64,000 bases of DNA. It comes from Parasutterella secunda (GTDB taxonomy: Bacteria; Pseudomonadota; Gammaproteobacteria; Burkholderiales; Burkholderiaceae_F). Under the pieces are notes generated by a model. The model saw only the letters and a list, made by a program, of their open reading frames with translations, had not been told where the DNA came from and searched no databases. Location of the stretch: NCBI RefSeq assembly GCF_016901835.1, contig NZ_JACJKX010000008.1:1-64000 (forward strand), read 5' to 3'. The position numbers were made by a program, and so were the translations under genes. The stretch's first letter is position 1, and every line of letters starts with the position of its first letter. Positions 1 through 9,634 of this stretch are shown here, in pieces.

Positions 1-78
1 ACGGCCGACGAAAACGCAAAGAGAAATTTTCACCTTGTTTGATATCCCGATGAACACTAAAGCTTGGCCTTCAATGCT

Positions 79-315
79 CTAATTAGGATATACCTCATGA
101 AAATTTAGGTTATTAACGTCCAATACGTTGTTTTTAAGATGATAGTCAAGCTCGCCTTTGAGCGTACTCTCAAGGAATTTCTGGCCGCACTTTTTAATGA
201 AATCAGATAGATCTTCGCTGGTCAGGGCTGCCCCACCGCGTTGTTGCATTTTGTCGAGAACATACGATTCAATGAATGAGTCGAAATCCGATGGGGCTTT
301 TTTCTTTTGTGTCAT
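79..315 (-). pseudogene. IS256-family (Mutator) transposase remnant, N-terminal stub
   Basis: The protein begins MTQKKKAPSDF, with an AAAGGA Shine-Dalgarno just upstream, and ends after about 78 residues. Its middle resembles the extreme N-terminus of IS256-type transposases: a short acidic helix, then FLESTLKGELDYHL, matching the usual 'LLEALLKGELDEHLG' segment. The catalytic DDE domain is absent. Frames downstream to the window edge show no continuation, so an internal deletion removed the rest. An upstream in-frame ATG at 336 is less likely because the ribosome site fits 315. This is a dead element; without its terminal repeats I cannot place its ends. Confidence 0.6.
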
Positions 316-390
316 AAGGTTTCCTTTTGCGGGCATGCCCGCTCAGTTTAATGAAAATCCTTAGACACAGATTTTTTTACATACTCCTCC

Positions 391-2385
391 TTATAGACCT
401 TTTGTCTTGGAAAGTATTTTGTCTCTAATCAATGGCCAAGTAAGAGCGTTTCCTTCTGCCGATAAATGATCGTCGTCTTTGTACAAAATACGACCTTGCT
501 CAATAACTTTACAACTTTCTGATGAGCAGAAAATATCCTCAATATCCAATAAAGAAACGTTCGACCAATTTTTTGCCTCATCTAAAAGAATCTTTTTTGC
601 ATTCAAGTAATCTTGGCTAAGATCATACCGGGAGTATTTGCACTCTGGCATTGCAGGGAGTAGAGATACTCTCTGCAGTGGCATGCACCTTTGCATTACT
701 GTTTCCGGAACCGTAGGGTTATCCAGTACTAAAACAACTTTCTTATGCATTTCTGCTAGTCGTCGAAATGTTTGATTCCAATAAAACTTAAGGTTTTGCT
801 CTCGAGTTTCAAAACTTTTCGGTGAGAAATGTATTGGCAAAGCAAAATAAGCTTCCCAATATCCTCGAATAACCACAACCTTTATTTCTGGAGACTTTTC
901 CAATGTTTCCCAGATCTTGTTTACGGCATCTACCGTATATGCACTTCTATTTTCTGGGTAACAATCCTGAAAAATTAAACTTCCATCATTTGCAACAAAG
1001 TAATAATCATACGGTTCATCTAAATGCTTTAAATGTTTCCACAACAATCTTGCGTGTGAGTCTCCAACAATGAGTACACTAGGATTATCTCCAACCTGTT
1101 TACAAAAATATTGTTCATGACCAAACTTTTGCAAACACGAATCAGTATGAAAATCATTTTTGGGGATATCTTCCCTTGCCTTTTGAATATTCTCTGGTAC
1201 TCCCGCAAATAACAATTTGTCAACTGCGTCAACTTTCCGCACAAGTTCCTTAGAACCCATACTAGCAACAAGCAATATCATTATGAGAACAAGAACTAAC
1301 TTCCACGAGGCTTTCTTACTACGCATCGGTCGCTCAATCAACGTATAAGTCAGATAGGCCATTAAAAAACTTAAACTTATCAACGTTACCATCAACCAAC
1401 CCGTCGGCAACTCACCCGCAAGGTTATTTCTGAAAATACAAATAAAGGGCCAATGCCACAGGTAAAGCGGATAACTGATTAAACCAATAAAGACCGCCAC
1501 TTTATTGGAAAACACGTACTTGTTCAGATAAGCATTAGTACCAGCCGCAATGAGTAAAACCGAACCCACTGTCGGGAACAAAGCCCGCCAACCCGGAAAA
1601 TCCTTTCCTTCTTCAAAAAACGCTATAGCAAAAATAATTAATAAAAGACCTGTGACAGAAAAAACATTATCAATGCCCACCCCCTGACACTTTATTTTTT
1701 CCTTGTAATCAGGCCACTTCAATTCCACATAAGCCAGTACACCACCAATCAGCAATTCCCAAAAACGGGTATGTAACGAATAAAAAGCTCTGACAGGTTC
1801 ATTAGCCGTATCGTATAAACAGAGGCCTAAGGAAACCAAAAGCATGAACACCAGACTGGCTAAAAACCGTTTGGCACTGACTTTCCAGAGTAAAAAGCAA
1901 ATCAACGGATAAAAAATGTAGTACTGCTCTTCAACACCCAGAGACCAAAAATGCATGAAGGGTTTCAGTTCTGTGGCCGTTTCCCAGTACCCACCTGTCG
2001 TCACATATAATCGCCAATTTTCCAAAAAGAAGGCTGCATAGGGCGATTCTCTGACTAAGTCTTCAAGTTCGTATGGTGTTAAGAAAAAGAAACCTAATAG
2101 GAAACTACCGAGAATAACTACTGTTACCGCCGGAAAAATTCTTCTGACACGTCTGGCATAAAAATCAAAGAAACTGAATGTTCCGAGCGTTAGACCTCTA
2201 AAGATAATGCTCGAAATCAAGTAACCAGAAATCACAAAGAAAATATCAACCCCAACAAACCCTCCGGGCAAACTTGAAGGATAAGCATGAAAAATCAGCA
2301 CTGACAAAATAGCTAATGCACGCATACCATCAACGTCCGGGCGATATTTAGGACGAGAAAACGACTGTGGGTTAGGTTGATTCAT
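391..2385 (-). CDS. OafA/YrhL-type membrane acyltransferase with C-terminal SGNH domain
   Basis: This is a 664-residue inner-membrane acyltransferase predicted to O-acetylate a surface polysaccharide or LPS. The N-terminal acyltransferase-3 domain (roughly residues 10-370) opens with RPDVDGMRALAILSVLIFHA, where the His is the expected catalytic residue, followed by about ten hydrophobic helices. The C-terminal part is an SGNH esterase/transferase domain with GDSH near residues 441-444 and a late DDDHLSAEG supplying the Asp/His pair. The length matches the fused acyltransferase-SGNH subfamily. The gene is markedly AT-richer than the genes to its right and lies beside a transposase stub, so acquisition by transfer is plausible. 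The acceptor sugar cannot be told from sequence. Confidence 0.88.
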   Translation of the reverse strand: MNQPNPQSFSRPKYRPDVDGMRALAILSVLIFHAYPSSLPGGFVGVDIFFVISGYLISSIIFRGLTLGTFSFFDFYARRVRRIFPAVTVVILGSFLLGFFFLTPYELEDLVRESPYAAFFLENWRLYVTTGGYWETATELKPFMHFWSLGVEEQYYIFYPLICFLLWKVSAKRFLASLVFMLLVSLGLCLYDTANEPVRAFYSLHTRFWELLIGGVLAYVELKWPDYKEKIKCQGVGIDNVFSVTGLLLIIFAIAFFEEGKDFPGWRALFPTVGSVLLIAAGTNAYLNKYVFSNKVAVFIGLISYPLYLWHWPFICIFRNNLAGELPTGWLMVTLISLSFLMAYLTYTLIERPMRSKKASWKLVLVLIMILLVASMGSKELVRKVDAVDKLLFAGVPENIQKAREDIPKNDFHTDSCLQKFGHEQYFCKQVGDNPSVLIVGDSHARLLWKHLKHLDEPYDYYFVANDGSLIFQDCYPENRSAYTVDAVNKIWETLEKSPEIKVVVIRGYWEAYFALPIHFSPKSFETREQNLKFYWNQTFRRLAEMHKKVVLVLDNPTVPETVMQRCMPLQRVSLLPAMPECKYSRYDLSQDYLNAKKILLDEAKNWSNVSLLDIEDIFCSSESCKVIEQGRILYKDDDHLSAEGNALTWPLIRDKILSKTKGL

Positions 2386-2490
2386 TTAAAGGTAAGCAAT
2401 TTCAGGAAATTCTGTAAAACTTATGGCCTCATTATAAGAAGAGAACTAAAACGCTGTAATATTGTTCTGTTTTTCAAATAGGCTACAAAG

Positions 2491-4530
2491 ATGAGTACCA
2501 ATCCCCTTTTATCTATCACTGATTTAATTGACTTTCCCGCTATCAAACCCGAACATGTCGTCCCCGGCATGAAAGCGCTGATTGATGACGCACAAAAAAC
2601 ACTCGCTGTCGTCACTCAAGATTCAACGCCTGCTACATGGGACGATGTGATTTCTCCTTTGGAGAAAAAAACGCTAGCTCTTTCTCGTGCCTGGGGTGCC
2701 GTGAGTCACTTGATGAGCGTTTGCGATGAACCTGAATTGCGTAAGGCTTATAACGAAGCGCTTCCCATTGTCACGCAATTTTGGATCGGGTTGTCTCAAA
2801 GTAACCTCTCGCAAAAGTACAAAGCCATTAAAGAAAGCAGTGAATTTAAAAAGCTTTCTTCCGTACGTCAGCGCATTATTAATGAAGAATTAATTGACTT
2901 TAAGCTTGCCGGTGCTTTCCTGCCCGAAGACAAAAAGGCAGAACTCAAAAAGGTTAAAGAAACACTTGCTCAAGAAAGTCAGAAGTTCTCTGAAAACTTA
3001 CTGGACGCCACAAACGCCTACGGGCTTTTGGTTGAAGACGAAAAAGAGCTTGCAGGCATTCCCGCTGATGACATCGCTTCCTTTAAGGAAACCGCAGAAG
3101 CGGCAGGCCAAAAAGGCTATCGCATCACATTACAAGTGCCCCATTACCTCGCAGTTTTGCAATACGCCCAAAACAGAAAACTTCGCGAAACGCTTTATCA
3201 CGCTTATGTCACGCGTGCCTCAGAATTTGACTTCGAAGGCAAATTTAACAATAACGACGTTATGCGTCGTATCGTGCAACTGCGTGAAGAAGAAGCCAAA
3301 CTCTTGGGTTATAAAAACTATGGTGAGGTTTCGCTAGCCACCAAAATGGCCGACTCCCCCGAGCAGGTCATCTCTTTCCTTCGCGACTTGGCCCAAAAGA
3401 GCCTGCCGCAGGCTAAGACCGACATGGCAGAAGTGAAGACTTTTGCCAAGGAAAAATTGGGTATTGAAGATCCCCAGAGTTGGGATCTGCCTTACGCAAG
3501 CGAAAAACTGCGTGAAGCCCAGTACTCATTCTCTGACCAAGAGGTGAAGCAATACTTCACACTGCCCGCCGTCTTTAAGGGTCTTTTCGGCCTTGTGCAA
3601 ACGCTCTTTAACATTCAGATTGTTAAAGACACGGCCCCTGTCTGGCACCCAGACGTACAATTTTTCCGTATTGAAAATGAGCAAGGCGAAAAGATCGCTC
3701 AGTTTTACATGGATCTCTATGCCCGTCCCAACAAACGGGGCGGCGCCTGGATGGACAATGACCGTACGAGAAATCGTCTCTACGGAGAGTTGCAAACGCC
3801 TGTGGCGTATCTCGTGTGCAATTTTGCCAAACCCGTGGGTGATAAACCCGCGCTTCTTACGCACGACGATGTGCTCACGCTTTTTCATGAATTCGGCCAC
3901 GGTTTGCACCACATGTTAAGTCGCATTGAAGAGCCTGCTGCAAGCGGCATCAACGGAGTGGAATGGGATGCGGTCGAATGCCCGAGCCAATTTATGGAAA
4001 ATTTCGCCTGGGATTGGACCGTGTTGGAAAGCTTAACGAGCCACGTTCAAACGGGAGAAAAGCTTCCCCGTCAACTCTTTGAGAAGATGCTGGCAGCAAA
4101 GAACTTCCAAAGCGCCATGGCGATGGTTCGTCAACTGGAATTCGGTCTTTTTGACATGCTGCTTCACACACAATTTAATGCTCAAAAAGACAGTATCCTG
4201 GATCTGTTAAATAACGTGCGCAAAGAAGTCGCCGTGACTCAACAGCCTGCCTACAACCGCTTTGCCAACTCTTTCAGTCATATTTTTGCGGGCGGCTACG
4301 CTGCAGGCTACTACAGCTACAAGTGGGCTGAGGTTTTAAGCAGTGACGCCTTCTCCTTATTTGAAGAAACCGGAATTCTTAATCCCCAAACCGGCAAAAA
4401 GTGGCTCGATGAAGTGCTTGCCGTGGGCAGCTCCCGCCCGGCTATGGAATCCTTCATTGCCTTCAGAGGTAGGGCTCCGAGAATCGATGCTTTACTGCGC
4501 CACAGCGGTATTAAGCCTTTCGCTAAATAA
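2491..4530 (+). CDS. prlC: Oligopeptidase A (M3 family zinc metallopeptidase)
   Basis: The 679-residue length equals that of E. coli oligopeptidase A, a cytosolic peptidase that degrades short peptides and cleaved signal peptides. The zinc-binding HEFGHGLHH motif starts at residue 466. The third ligand region follows in GVEWDAVECPSQFMENFAWD, where ECPSQFMEN is characteristic of this family. The C-terminal GGYAAGYYSYKWAEVLSSDAF is the conserved substrate-binding glycine/tyrosine loop. No signal peptide is visible. Exonuclease III starts 8 bp downstream on the same strand, so the two are probably cotranscribed. Confidence 0.95.
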   Translation: MSTNPLLSITDLIDFPAIKPEHVVPGMKALIDDAQKTLAVVTQDSTPATWDDVISPLEKKTLALSRAWGAVSHLMSVCDEPELRKAYNEALPIVTQFWIGLSQSNLSQKYKAIKESSEFKKLSSVRQRIINEELIDFKLAGAFLPEDKKAELKKVKETLAQESQKFSENLLDATNAYGLLVEDEKELAGIPADDIASFKETAEAAGQKGYRITLQVPHYLAVLQYAQNRKLRETLYHAYVTRASEFDFEGKFNNNDVMRRIVQLREEEAKLLGYKNYGEVSLATKMADSPEQVISFLRDLAQKSLPQAKTDMAEVKTFAKEKLGIEDPQSWDLPYASEKLREAQYSFSDQEVKQYFTLPAVFKGLFGLVQTLFNIQIVKDTAPVWHPDVQFFRIENEQGEKIAQFYMDLYARPNKRGGAWMDNDRTRNRLYGELQTPVAYLVCNFAKPVGDKPALLTHDDVLTLFHEFGHGLHHMLSRIEEPAASGINGVEWDAVECPSQFMENFAWDWTVLESLTSHVQTGEKLPRQLFEKMLAAKNFQSAMAMVRQLEFGLFDMLLHTQFNAQKDSILDLLNNVRKEVAVTQQPAYNRFANSFSHIFAGGYAAGYYSYKWAEVLSSDAFSLFEETGILNPQTGKKWLDEVLAVGSSRPAMESFIAFRGRAPRIDALLRHSGIKPFAK

Positions 4531-4538
4531 GGACTGTC

Positions 4539-5324
4539 ATGAGAATTGCCACCTGGAACGTCAACTCGCTCAAAATGAGACTGCCTCATGTTTTGGACTG
4601 GTTAAAGCAGTCCGGGACGGATATTTTGTGCCTGCAAGAGCTCAAAATGACCGATGACCTTTTCCCGATCGAAGCCTTAAAACAAGAAGGGTTCGAAGCG
4701 GTCTGGTCAGGGCAGAAGACCTATAACGGTGTGGCAATTGTCTACCGTCGGGATAAGTTTTCCGCTCCTATAGACGTACAAAAAAATATCCCGGATTTTC
4801 CCGATGAGCAAAAGCGACTCATTGCCGCAACGTTTAAAGACGGTGCTGACACATTACGCATTGTCTGCGGGTACTTTCCCAATGGTGCAGAAGTCGGCTC
4901 TGAAAAGTTTGCCTATAAACTTGCCTGGCTTGATTCGCTCACCGAGTGGCTAAAAAATGAACTGACCCGATACTCGCAATTGGCACTCTTGGGAGACTTC
5001 AATATTGCGCCTGATGATCGTGACGTCTGGGACCCCAAAGGATGGGAAGGCAATATTTTAGTTTCTCCCCAAGAGCGTAAGGCCTTTCAAAATTTATTAG
5101 CACTGGGACTTTCGGACTCTTTCCGACTCTTTGATCAGCCTGAAAAGCGTTACACGTGGTGGGATTATCGAATGCTGGGTTTCCAGAAAAACCACGGTTT
5201 AAGAATTGACCATATTCTGGTCTCCGACGCTTTAAAAAACAAAATCAAAAGCGTCGACATTGATAAAGCGCCCCGCAAGTGGACCAAACCCAGTGATCAC
5301 ACGCCTTACTGGATCGAGTTTTAA
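4539..5324 (+). CDS. xthA: Exodeoxyribonuclease III (AP endonuclease, EEP fold)
   Basis: This 261-residue protein belongs to the exonuclease III/AP endonuclease family, which nicks DNA at abasic sites and has 3'-exonuclease and 3'-phosphatase activity. It starts MRIATWNVNSLKMRLPHVLDW, with the conserved Asn for metal binding. It carries LQELK (metal-binding Glu), LLGDFNIAPDDRDVWDP (catalytic Asp/Asn), WWDYR and a terminal SDHTPYW (catalytic His). The ATG is preceded by AAGGA at ideal spacing, 8 bp after prlC. Confidence 0.95.
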   Translation: MRIATWNVNSLKMRLPHVLDWLKQSGTDILCLQELKMTDDLFPIEALKQEGFEAVWSGQKTYNGVAIVYRRDKFSAPIDVQKNIPDFPDEQKRLIAATFKDGADTLRIVCGYFPNGAEVGSEKFAYKLAWLDSLTEWLKNELTRYSQLALLGDFNIAPDDRDVWDPKGWEGNILVSPQERKAFQNLLALGLSDSFRLFDQPEKRYTWWDYRMLGFQKNHGLRIDHILVSDALKNKIKSVDIDKAPRKWTKPSDHTPYWIEF

Positions 5325-5375
5325 GCCACGTGCGAGTAAGATAATCTTTTTAGCAATAAATTTGAGAAAGAACTC

Positions 5376-6215
5376 ATGTATACACGCTGGAGTCCGGAAT
5401 TAACCTCTCTGTTGGATGCCAAGTCCGGCACACAATCGGTCAGAATCAAAGACCTTGAGTATCACGTTTTACCCTGTGAGCATCAGGCAGCGCTTTTATC
5501 CATTGCCCCGAATCTTGATGACATCATCGAAACCGGCAATCGCCAGAAATACTCTAAAAAATCCACGGCAAGCCTTTTCAGTGTCAATGGCGAAACGTTT
5601 TTTGCCAAGCACGTACGCTTTCATCAAAAAGCGTTCGGACTGCGTTTCCGTTATTTTATTCAGCCTTCGAGAAGCTATTGGACAGCGGTTGTTGCTAAAA
5701 AAATTGACGAAGCCGGTATCGGCACCCCGAAAGTCTATGCCGTGGGAGAAAGGCGGACGCTGCAACTCATTTCCGACTCCTACATCATCACTGAAGCGCT
5801 CAAAGATGCCCATACGGCAACGGAAGTCGTGCGTCGACAACCCAACAGCTTCGATTTACTTCAAAGGGCAGGGAAACTTCTTCGCAGTCTTCATGATGCG
5901 GGCATCACCCACGGTGACATTAAGCTTGCCAACTTTTACGTGCAGGGAGACTCAATGGGATTTTGGGACTTAGATTCCGCGCTCGTTTTTGATTCTCATA
6001 CTCCTGCCAAATGGATTATTCGCGATCTAGGCAGGCTTCTGTCCTCCTTTATCATCACAATTGATGCCATGCCCGAGACGAAGCCTGAATTTATGAATGC
6101 GCCTAAGATTGCTCAGGTGTTGGCTCAGTCTTACGGCATTGATGTCAATAAGTTTTTACCGTCTTACTATAGTTATTGGCTTAAAAAATCAAAGCTTCAA
6201 CACGATTTCGGTTAA
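5376..6215 (+). CDS. LPS-kinase/RIO-like sugar kinase (KdkA/WaaP/InaA family)
   Basis: This is a 279-residue kinase-fold protein. It has HGDIKLANF (catalytic loop, H179 and D181) and a DLDSA segment that stands for the metal-binding DFG/DxD. An N-terminal FFAKHVRFHQKA supplies the ATP-binding Lys. The best match in kind is the lipopolysaccharide core heptose/Kdo kinase and InaA group, which phosphorylates LPS inner-core sugars from the cytosolic side. The target is not determinable here. It lies between xthA and nadX (12 bp before nadX) on the same strand. Basic residues are common, as usual for enzymes acting on anionic lipids. Confidence 0.7.
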   Translation: MYTRWSPELTSLLDAKSGTQSVRIKDLEYHVLPCEHQAALLSIAPNLDDIIETGNRQKYSKKSTASLFSVNGETFFAKHVRFHQKAFGLRFRYFIQPSRSYWTAVVAKKIDEAGIGTPKVYAVGERRTLQLISDSYIITEALKDAHTATEVVRRQPNSFDLLQRAGKLLRSLHDAGITHGDIKLANFYVQGDSMGFWDLDSALVFDSHTPAKWIIRDLGRLLSSFIITIDAMPETKPEFMNAPKIAQVLAQSYGIDVNKFLPSYYSYWLKKSKLQHDFG

Positions 6216-6227
6216 GGACATTTCAAC

Positions 6228-7034
6228 ATGGTCAAAAAGATTGCTGTTATCGGCGCAGGGGCCCTGTCTCGAATTTTTTGCACCCAAACCCAAAAACTGC
6301 TCTCGGATGATTATCGAATCGTTGCCGTGATGGCGAGACACTTTGAACACGCAGAGCGTTTGACCAAAGATTTAAACGCCAAAGCTTGTACTGACTTAAC
6401 TGAACTCTTAGCGGAAAAACCCGACATCGTGGTGGAATTTGCCGGACGAGAAGCTATCAAAGACTACGCTATTGACGTTTTAAAAAACGGCTCGGATTTG
6501 GTCATCGCCTCAATCGGCGCTTTAGCTGACGATGATTTCCGTCACCGTCTCACCGATACTGCCCGAGGCATGAACCGCAAGGTTTATCTTCCCAACGGCG
6601 CAATCGGAGCGCTTGATCTCATGCAAACCTTCGCCTTAATGGGTGATGCAGAGGTCACGATCGGCAATACCAAAGCCCCGCGAAGTTTAGAAGGTGCTCC
6701 GTACCTTCAGGGACAATCCCTACCGACAGACAAAAAGACGGTTATTTTTGAAGGCTCTGTCGAAGATGCCATCAACGGTTTCCCCAAAAATGTCAACGTG
6801 GCCGTAGCAGCCGCTTTAGCTTCAGACACTCTTAGAGAGGCAACCGTACGGATTACGAGTGATCCTTTAAGCAGCGAAAACATTCACCGCATTGTTCTTA
6901 AAAATAAGCTCATGCGTGCTGAAGTCACCATTGCCGGCAAACCCGATCCCGCCAATCCGAGATCAAGTACCTCAACAGCTTGGAGTGTGGTGGCATTGTT
7001 GAAAAATTTAGCCTCCCCTGTTTCGTTTTACTAG
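6228..7034 (+). CDS. nadX: L-aspartate dehydrogenase (NAD biosynthesis type)
   Basis: This 268-residue enzyme matches L-aspartate dehydrogenase, which oxidises aspartate to iminoaspartate with NAD(P) and can replace aspartate oxidase at the start of NAD synthesis. The N-terminus KKIAVIGAGALSRIF is a Rossmann dinucleotide-binding loop. VVEFAGREAIKDYA, the PNGAIGALDLMQ segment and the ending NPRSSTSTAWSVVALLKNL follow the family layout. ATG at 6228 has AGGA upstream. It sits after the LPS-kinase-like gene and about 100 bp before the cytidylyltransferase operon, so it may end a separate transcript. No nadA or nadC is in the window. Confidence 0.85.
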   Translation: MVKKIAVIGAGALSRIFCTQTQKLLSDDYRIVAVMARHFEHAERLTKDLNAKACTDLTELLAEKPDIVVEFAGREAIKDYAIDVLKNGSDLVIASIGALADDDFRHRLTDTARGMNRKVYLPNGAIGALDLMQTFALMGDAEVTIGNTKAPRSLEGAPYLQGQSLPTDKKTVIFEGSVEDAINGFPKNVNVAVAAALASDTLREATVRITSDPLSSENIHRIVLKNKLMRAEVTIAGKPDPANPRSSTSTAWSVVALLKNLASPVSFY

Positions 7035-7141
7035 CCTGGGTTCTCGCTTTCTACGTGTTTTTGACGACTTTTTTACGCCAAAAACAAGGATTAGTCCTAT
7101 CATTTAAAGACTAAAAATTTAAAATTCTGGTGGTTATTCTT

Positions 7142-7627
7142 ATGTCAGAACAAAAACGCCCGCGCGTGATGGTGGACATGTCCGCCACGTTGATTCATCA
7201 CGGACACATCCGTCTTTTGAAAAAAGCAGCCGAAATCGGTGACGTTGTCGTAGCGCTCACAACCGACGATGAAATCAAGCGCACGAAGGGCTATACGCCG
7301 GAACTCAATTTTGAAGAACGAAAAGAAATTCTCGAATCAATCCGCTACGTCAAAGAAGTAGTACCGAGCCCCTGGCTCATTTCTTACAAATACATGAAAG
7401 AGCAAAACTGCGACCTTCTGGTTCACGGACACGACAATTCCAACCACATCCCTCAGGAAAAACTCGTGATCTTCCCGCGCACCGAAGGCATCAGCTCGTC
7501 GATTCTTCGCGAACGCGTGTTGGATTCCTTAATTGAGATGAACACGGATGCCAAACCCTCAAAGGCAAGCGACAAGGTAGCTCGATTCTTAATTGAATCG
7601 ATCAAAAAGGAATTTCGTCTCGAATGA
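7142..7627 (+). CDS. TagD-like cytidylyltransferase (HxGH nucleotidyltransferase)
   Basis: This is a small nucleotidyltransferase. The HHGH signature lies in VDMSATLIHHGHIRLLKKA, KRTKGYTPELNFEERKEIL binds the nucleotide and substrate, and ISSSILRER is the ISSTxI-like loop. This is the glycerol-3-phosphate / ethanolamine-phosphate cytidylyltransferase group, which makes CDP-alcohols from CTP. At about 161 residues it is somewhat longer than TagD (around 130). ATG 7142 is chosen over an in-frame GTG at 7130. The stop overlaps the next gene by 4 bp. Given the CDP-glycerol glycerophosphotransferase-like protein downstream, the product is probably CDP-glycerol or a related CDP- or CMP-activated group. 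The substrate is inference. Confidence 0.75.
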   Translation: MSEQKRPRVMVDMSATLIHHGHIRLLKKAAEIGDVVVALTTDDEIKRTKGYTPELNFEERKEILESIRYVKEVVPSPWLISYKYMKEQNCDLLVHGHDNSNHIPQEKLVIFPRTEGISSSILRERVLDSLIEMNTDAKPSKASDKVARFLIESIKKEFRLE

Positions 7628-8613
7628 GCACTTTGCTCAAGGGCCTTTTCGGATTCTTCGTGGCCATCCTTTGGGTTACGAGCCCGGTCTTCGCTCGCGA
7701 AGAACTCTTGGTGTATACAGCGGTGGAACCGGAATTTCTCGCTGTCTACAAAGATGCCTTTGAAAAATTACACCCCGCAATCGAAGTGACCTACGTGAGG
7801 GACTCGGCTGGCCCCATTACCGCGAGACTTCTGGCTGAAAAAAATAACCCTAAAGCCGACGTGATTTTGGGACTGTCTGCCATTTCCCTGGAAAAACTTC
7901 GTGCTGCCGGCATTCTCTCTACTTATAAACCCATTAATGGTGAAAAGATCAACCCCAAGATGCGTGCAGCAGACTTCTCCTGGTTCGGCATCAACGCCTG
8001 GGGCGGATCGATCTGTGTGAATACCGAACTCTTAAAAAAAGAAAATTTACCGATTCCTACAAGTTGGCTTGATCTCACCGATCCCCGCTACAGAGGCAAA
8101 ATAGTCATGCCAAGCCCCGTTGCCTCGAGCACGGGCTATATGTTTTTAGCAGGCTGGATTCAAGGCATGGGCGATAAAGGTTGGGATTATGTGCAAAGGC
8201 TGCACGAAAACATTCTCTTTTATACGGCCTCGGGCGCCCGTCCTGCGGCCATGATCGCTCAAGGGGAAGTGCCCATTGCTCTCACGTCCGAAGCTTTTAT
8301 TCGACCCTTCATGCGCTTTTCCATTCCCGTTCAAACCATTGAACCCACGGAAGGCATAGCATGGGATGCCGAAGGCAGTGCGCTGCCAAAAGGTTCCAAA
8401 CATCCCGAAGCGGCCAAAAAGTTTCTCGATTTTTGTGCTTCCGAAGCAGTGGCACAAATCGCTGCGTCCTTTAGCGGCATAGCCGCCATTGATCAATTCT
8501 CAACCGAAAAGGGACGAAGCATTGCCAATCGCTTTTTGCCGCTTGACTTTAATCGCGCCGACTCAGAAAAAAGCAATTTACTGACCCGTTGGCAACGTAT
8601 TGCTCACAAGTAA
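7624..8613 (+). CDS. ABC transporter substrate-binding protein, 2-aminoethylphosphonate/ferric type
   Basis: This 329-residue periplasmic binding protein has a Sec signal peptide (hydrophobic core after MSTLLKG, likely cut after SPVFA). The mature protein begins EELLVYTAVEPEF, typical of the family that binds Fe3+ or 2-aminoethylphosphonate. GARPAAMIAQGEVPIALT and a late GSALPKGSKHPEAAKKFLDF are family-conserved. The next two genes encode the ATPase and a single fused permease, the arrangement of the putative 2-aminoethylphosphonate importers (PhnS2-PhnT2-PhnU2). Iron or a phospho-compound cannot be excluded. It overlaps the cytidylyltransferase by 4 bp, so translation is probably coupled. 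Confidence 0.75.
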   Translation: MSTLLKGLFGFFVAILWVTSPVFAREELLVYTAVEPEFLAVYKDAFEKLHPAIEVTYVRDSAGPITARLLAEKNNPKADVILGLSAISLEKLRAAGILSTYKPINGEKINPKMRAADFSWFGINAWGGSICVNTELLKKENLPIPTSWLDLTDPRYRGKIVMPSPVASSTGYMFLAGWIQGMGDKGWDYVQRLHENILFYTASGARPAAMIAQGEVPIALTSEAFIRPFMRFSIPVQTIEPTEGIAWDAEGSALPKGSKHPEAAKKFLDFCASEAVAQIAASFSGIAAIDQFSTEKGRSIANRFLPLDFNRADSEKSNLLTRWQRIAHK

Positions 8614-8626
8614 AAAAGGATGCGCC

Positions 8627-9634
8627 ATGAATGATTCTCTAGAGATCCGACATCTTTACAAAACTTTCGGTCAGACCGAAGTGTTAAAAGATATTGATGT
8701 GAGCATCAACGAAGGATCATTTACCTGCATTCTGGGGCCTTCGGGCAGCGGCAAAACCACTCTTTTGATGATATTGGCGGGATTGGAAGAGGCAAGTGAT
8801 GGCGAAATTTTCTATCACGGTGAAAATCTCACCGATTTGCCATTAGAGAAGCGCCGCGTGGGCATTGTGTTTCAGCACTACGCCCTTTTTCCCAATCTGA
8901 CCGTTAGAGAAAACATTCTTTTTGGAGTCAAAAATAACCTTACGGCAAAAGAAAAAGACGAAAAGCTCGCCCGGTTACTCGACTTAACGCATCTTGCCGG
9001 TCTTGAAAATCGCTACCCGGCTGAACTCTCAGGCGGTCAGCAGCAGCGCGTGGCGATTGCCCGAGCGCTTGCGATCAATCCCCGTTTTTTACTTTTGGAT
9101 GAACCGCTCTCAGCGCTTGATCCCGCCAACCGCTCACGCATCGGACGAGAACTTCGTGAGATTCAGAAAAAAGCCGGCGTCACCTGCGTGATGGTCACGC
9201 ACGACCGCACGGAAGCTTTAGCGCTATCGGACTATCTCATCATCTTAAATAACGGCCGTATTGAACAGGCAGGTGCTCCCGCCGAAATCTATGACCGACC
9301 GAAAAGCGCTTTTGTCGCGACCTTTGCGGGCGGCATGAATCTTATTGAAATGGCGGGGATCAACGAGGGGCAACTCACCGGTATCCGTTTTGCCGATGTC
9401 GGTGTCGCCCAAGCTACCGAATCGGCTCTTTCTCGCCCCTTTACGTTTACGGGCGAGTTAGTCGCTCAGGAATTTGCAGGCGACTTTGTCAGCGCGCACT
9501 TTCTCTTGAATGACTTTAAGACGCACATCACGGCGCTTGTAGCGAGAACCAACCCGGTTGCCGATGAAATGAAAACCGGCGCCCTTTACGCTGTCTCTCT
9601 GCCACGTGAGCGGTGGTGTGTTTGGAGTAAATGA
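8627..9634 (+). CDS. ABC transporter ATP-binding subunit, PhnT2/FbpC-like
   Basis: This is the ATPase of the importer. Walker A is LGPSGSGKTTLL, the Q-loop is VFQHYALFPNLTV, the signature is LSGGQQQRVAIARALA, Walker B is LLLDEPLSALD and the switch is MVTHDRTEAL. The last 100 residues form a TOBE-like regulatory domain, as in MalK/FbpC types. A TTG at 8600 would extend the ORF over the previous gene. ATG 8627 has AAAAAGGA just before it and is preferred. The stop overlaps the permease start (ATGATGA), indicating translational coupling. Confidence 0.9.
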   Translation: MNDSLEIRHLYKTFGQTEVLKDIDVSINEGSFTCILGPSGSGKTTLLMILAGLEEASDGEIFYHGENLTDLPLEKRRVGIVFQHYALFPNLTVRENILFGVKNNLTAKEKDEKLARLLDLTHLAGLENRYPAELSGGQQQRVAIARALAINPRFLLLDEPLSALDPANRSRIGRELREIQKKAGVTCVMVTHDRTEALALSDYLIILNNGRIEQAGAPAEIYDRPKSAFVATFAGGMNLIEMAGINEGQLTGIRFADVGVAQATESALSRPFTFTGELVAQEFAGDFVSAHFLLNDFKTHITALVARTNPVADEMKTGALYAVSLPRERWCVWSK

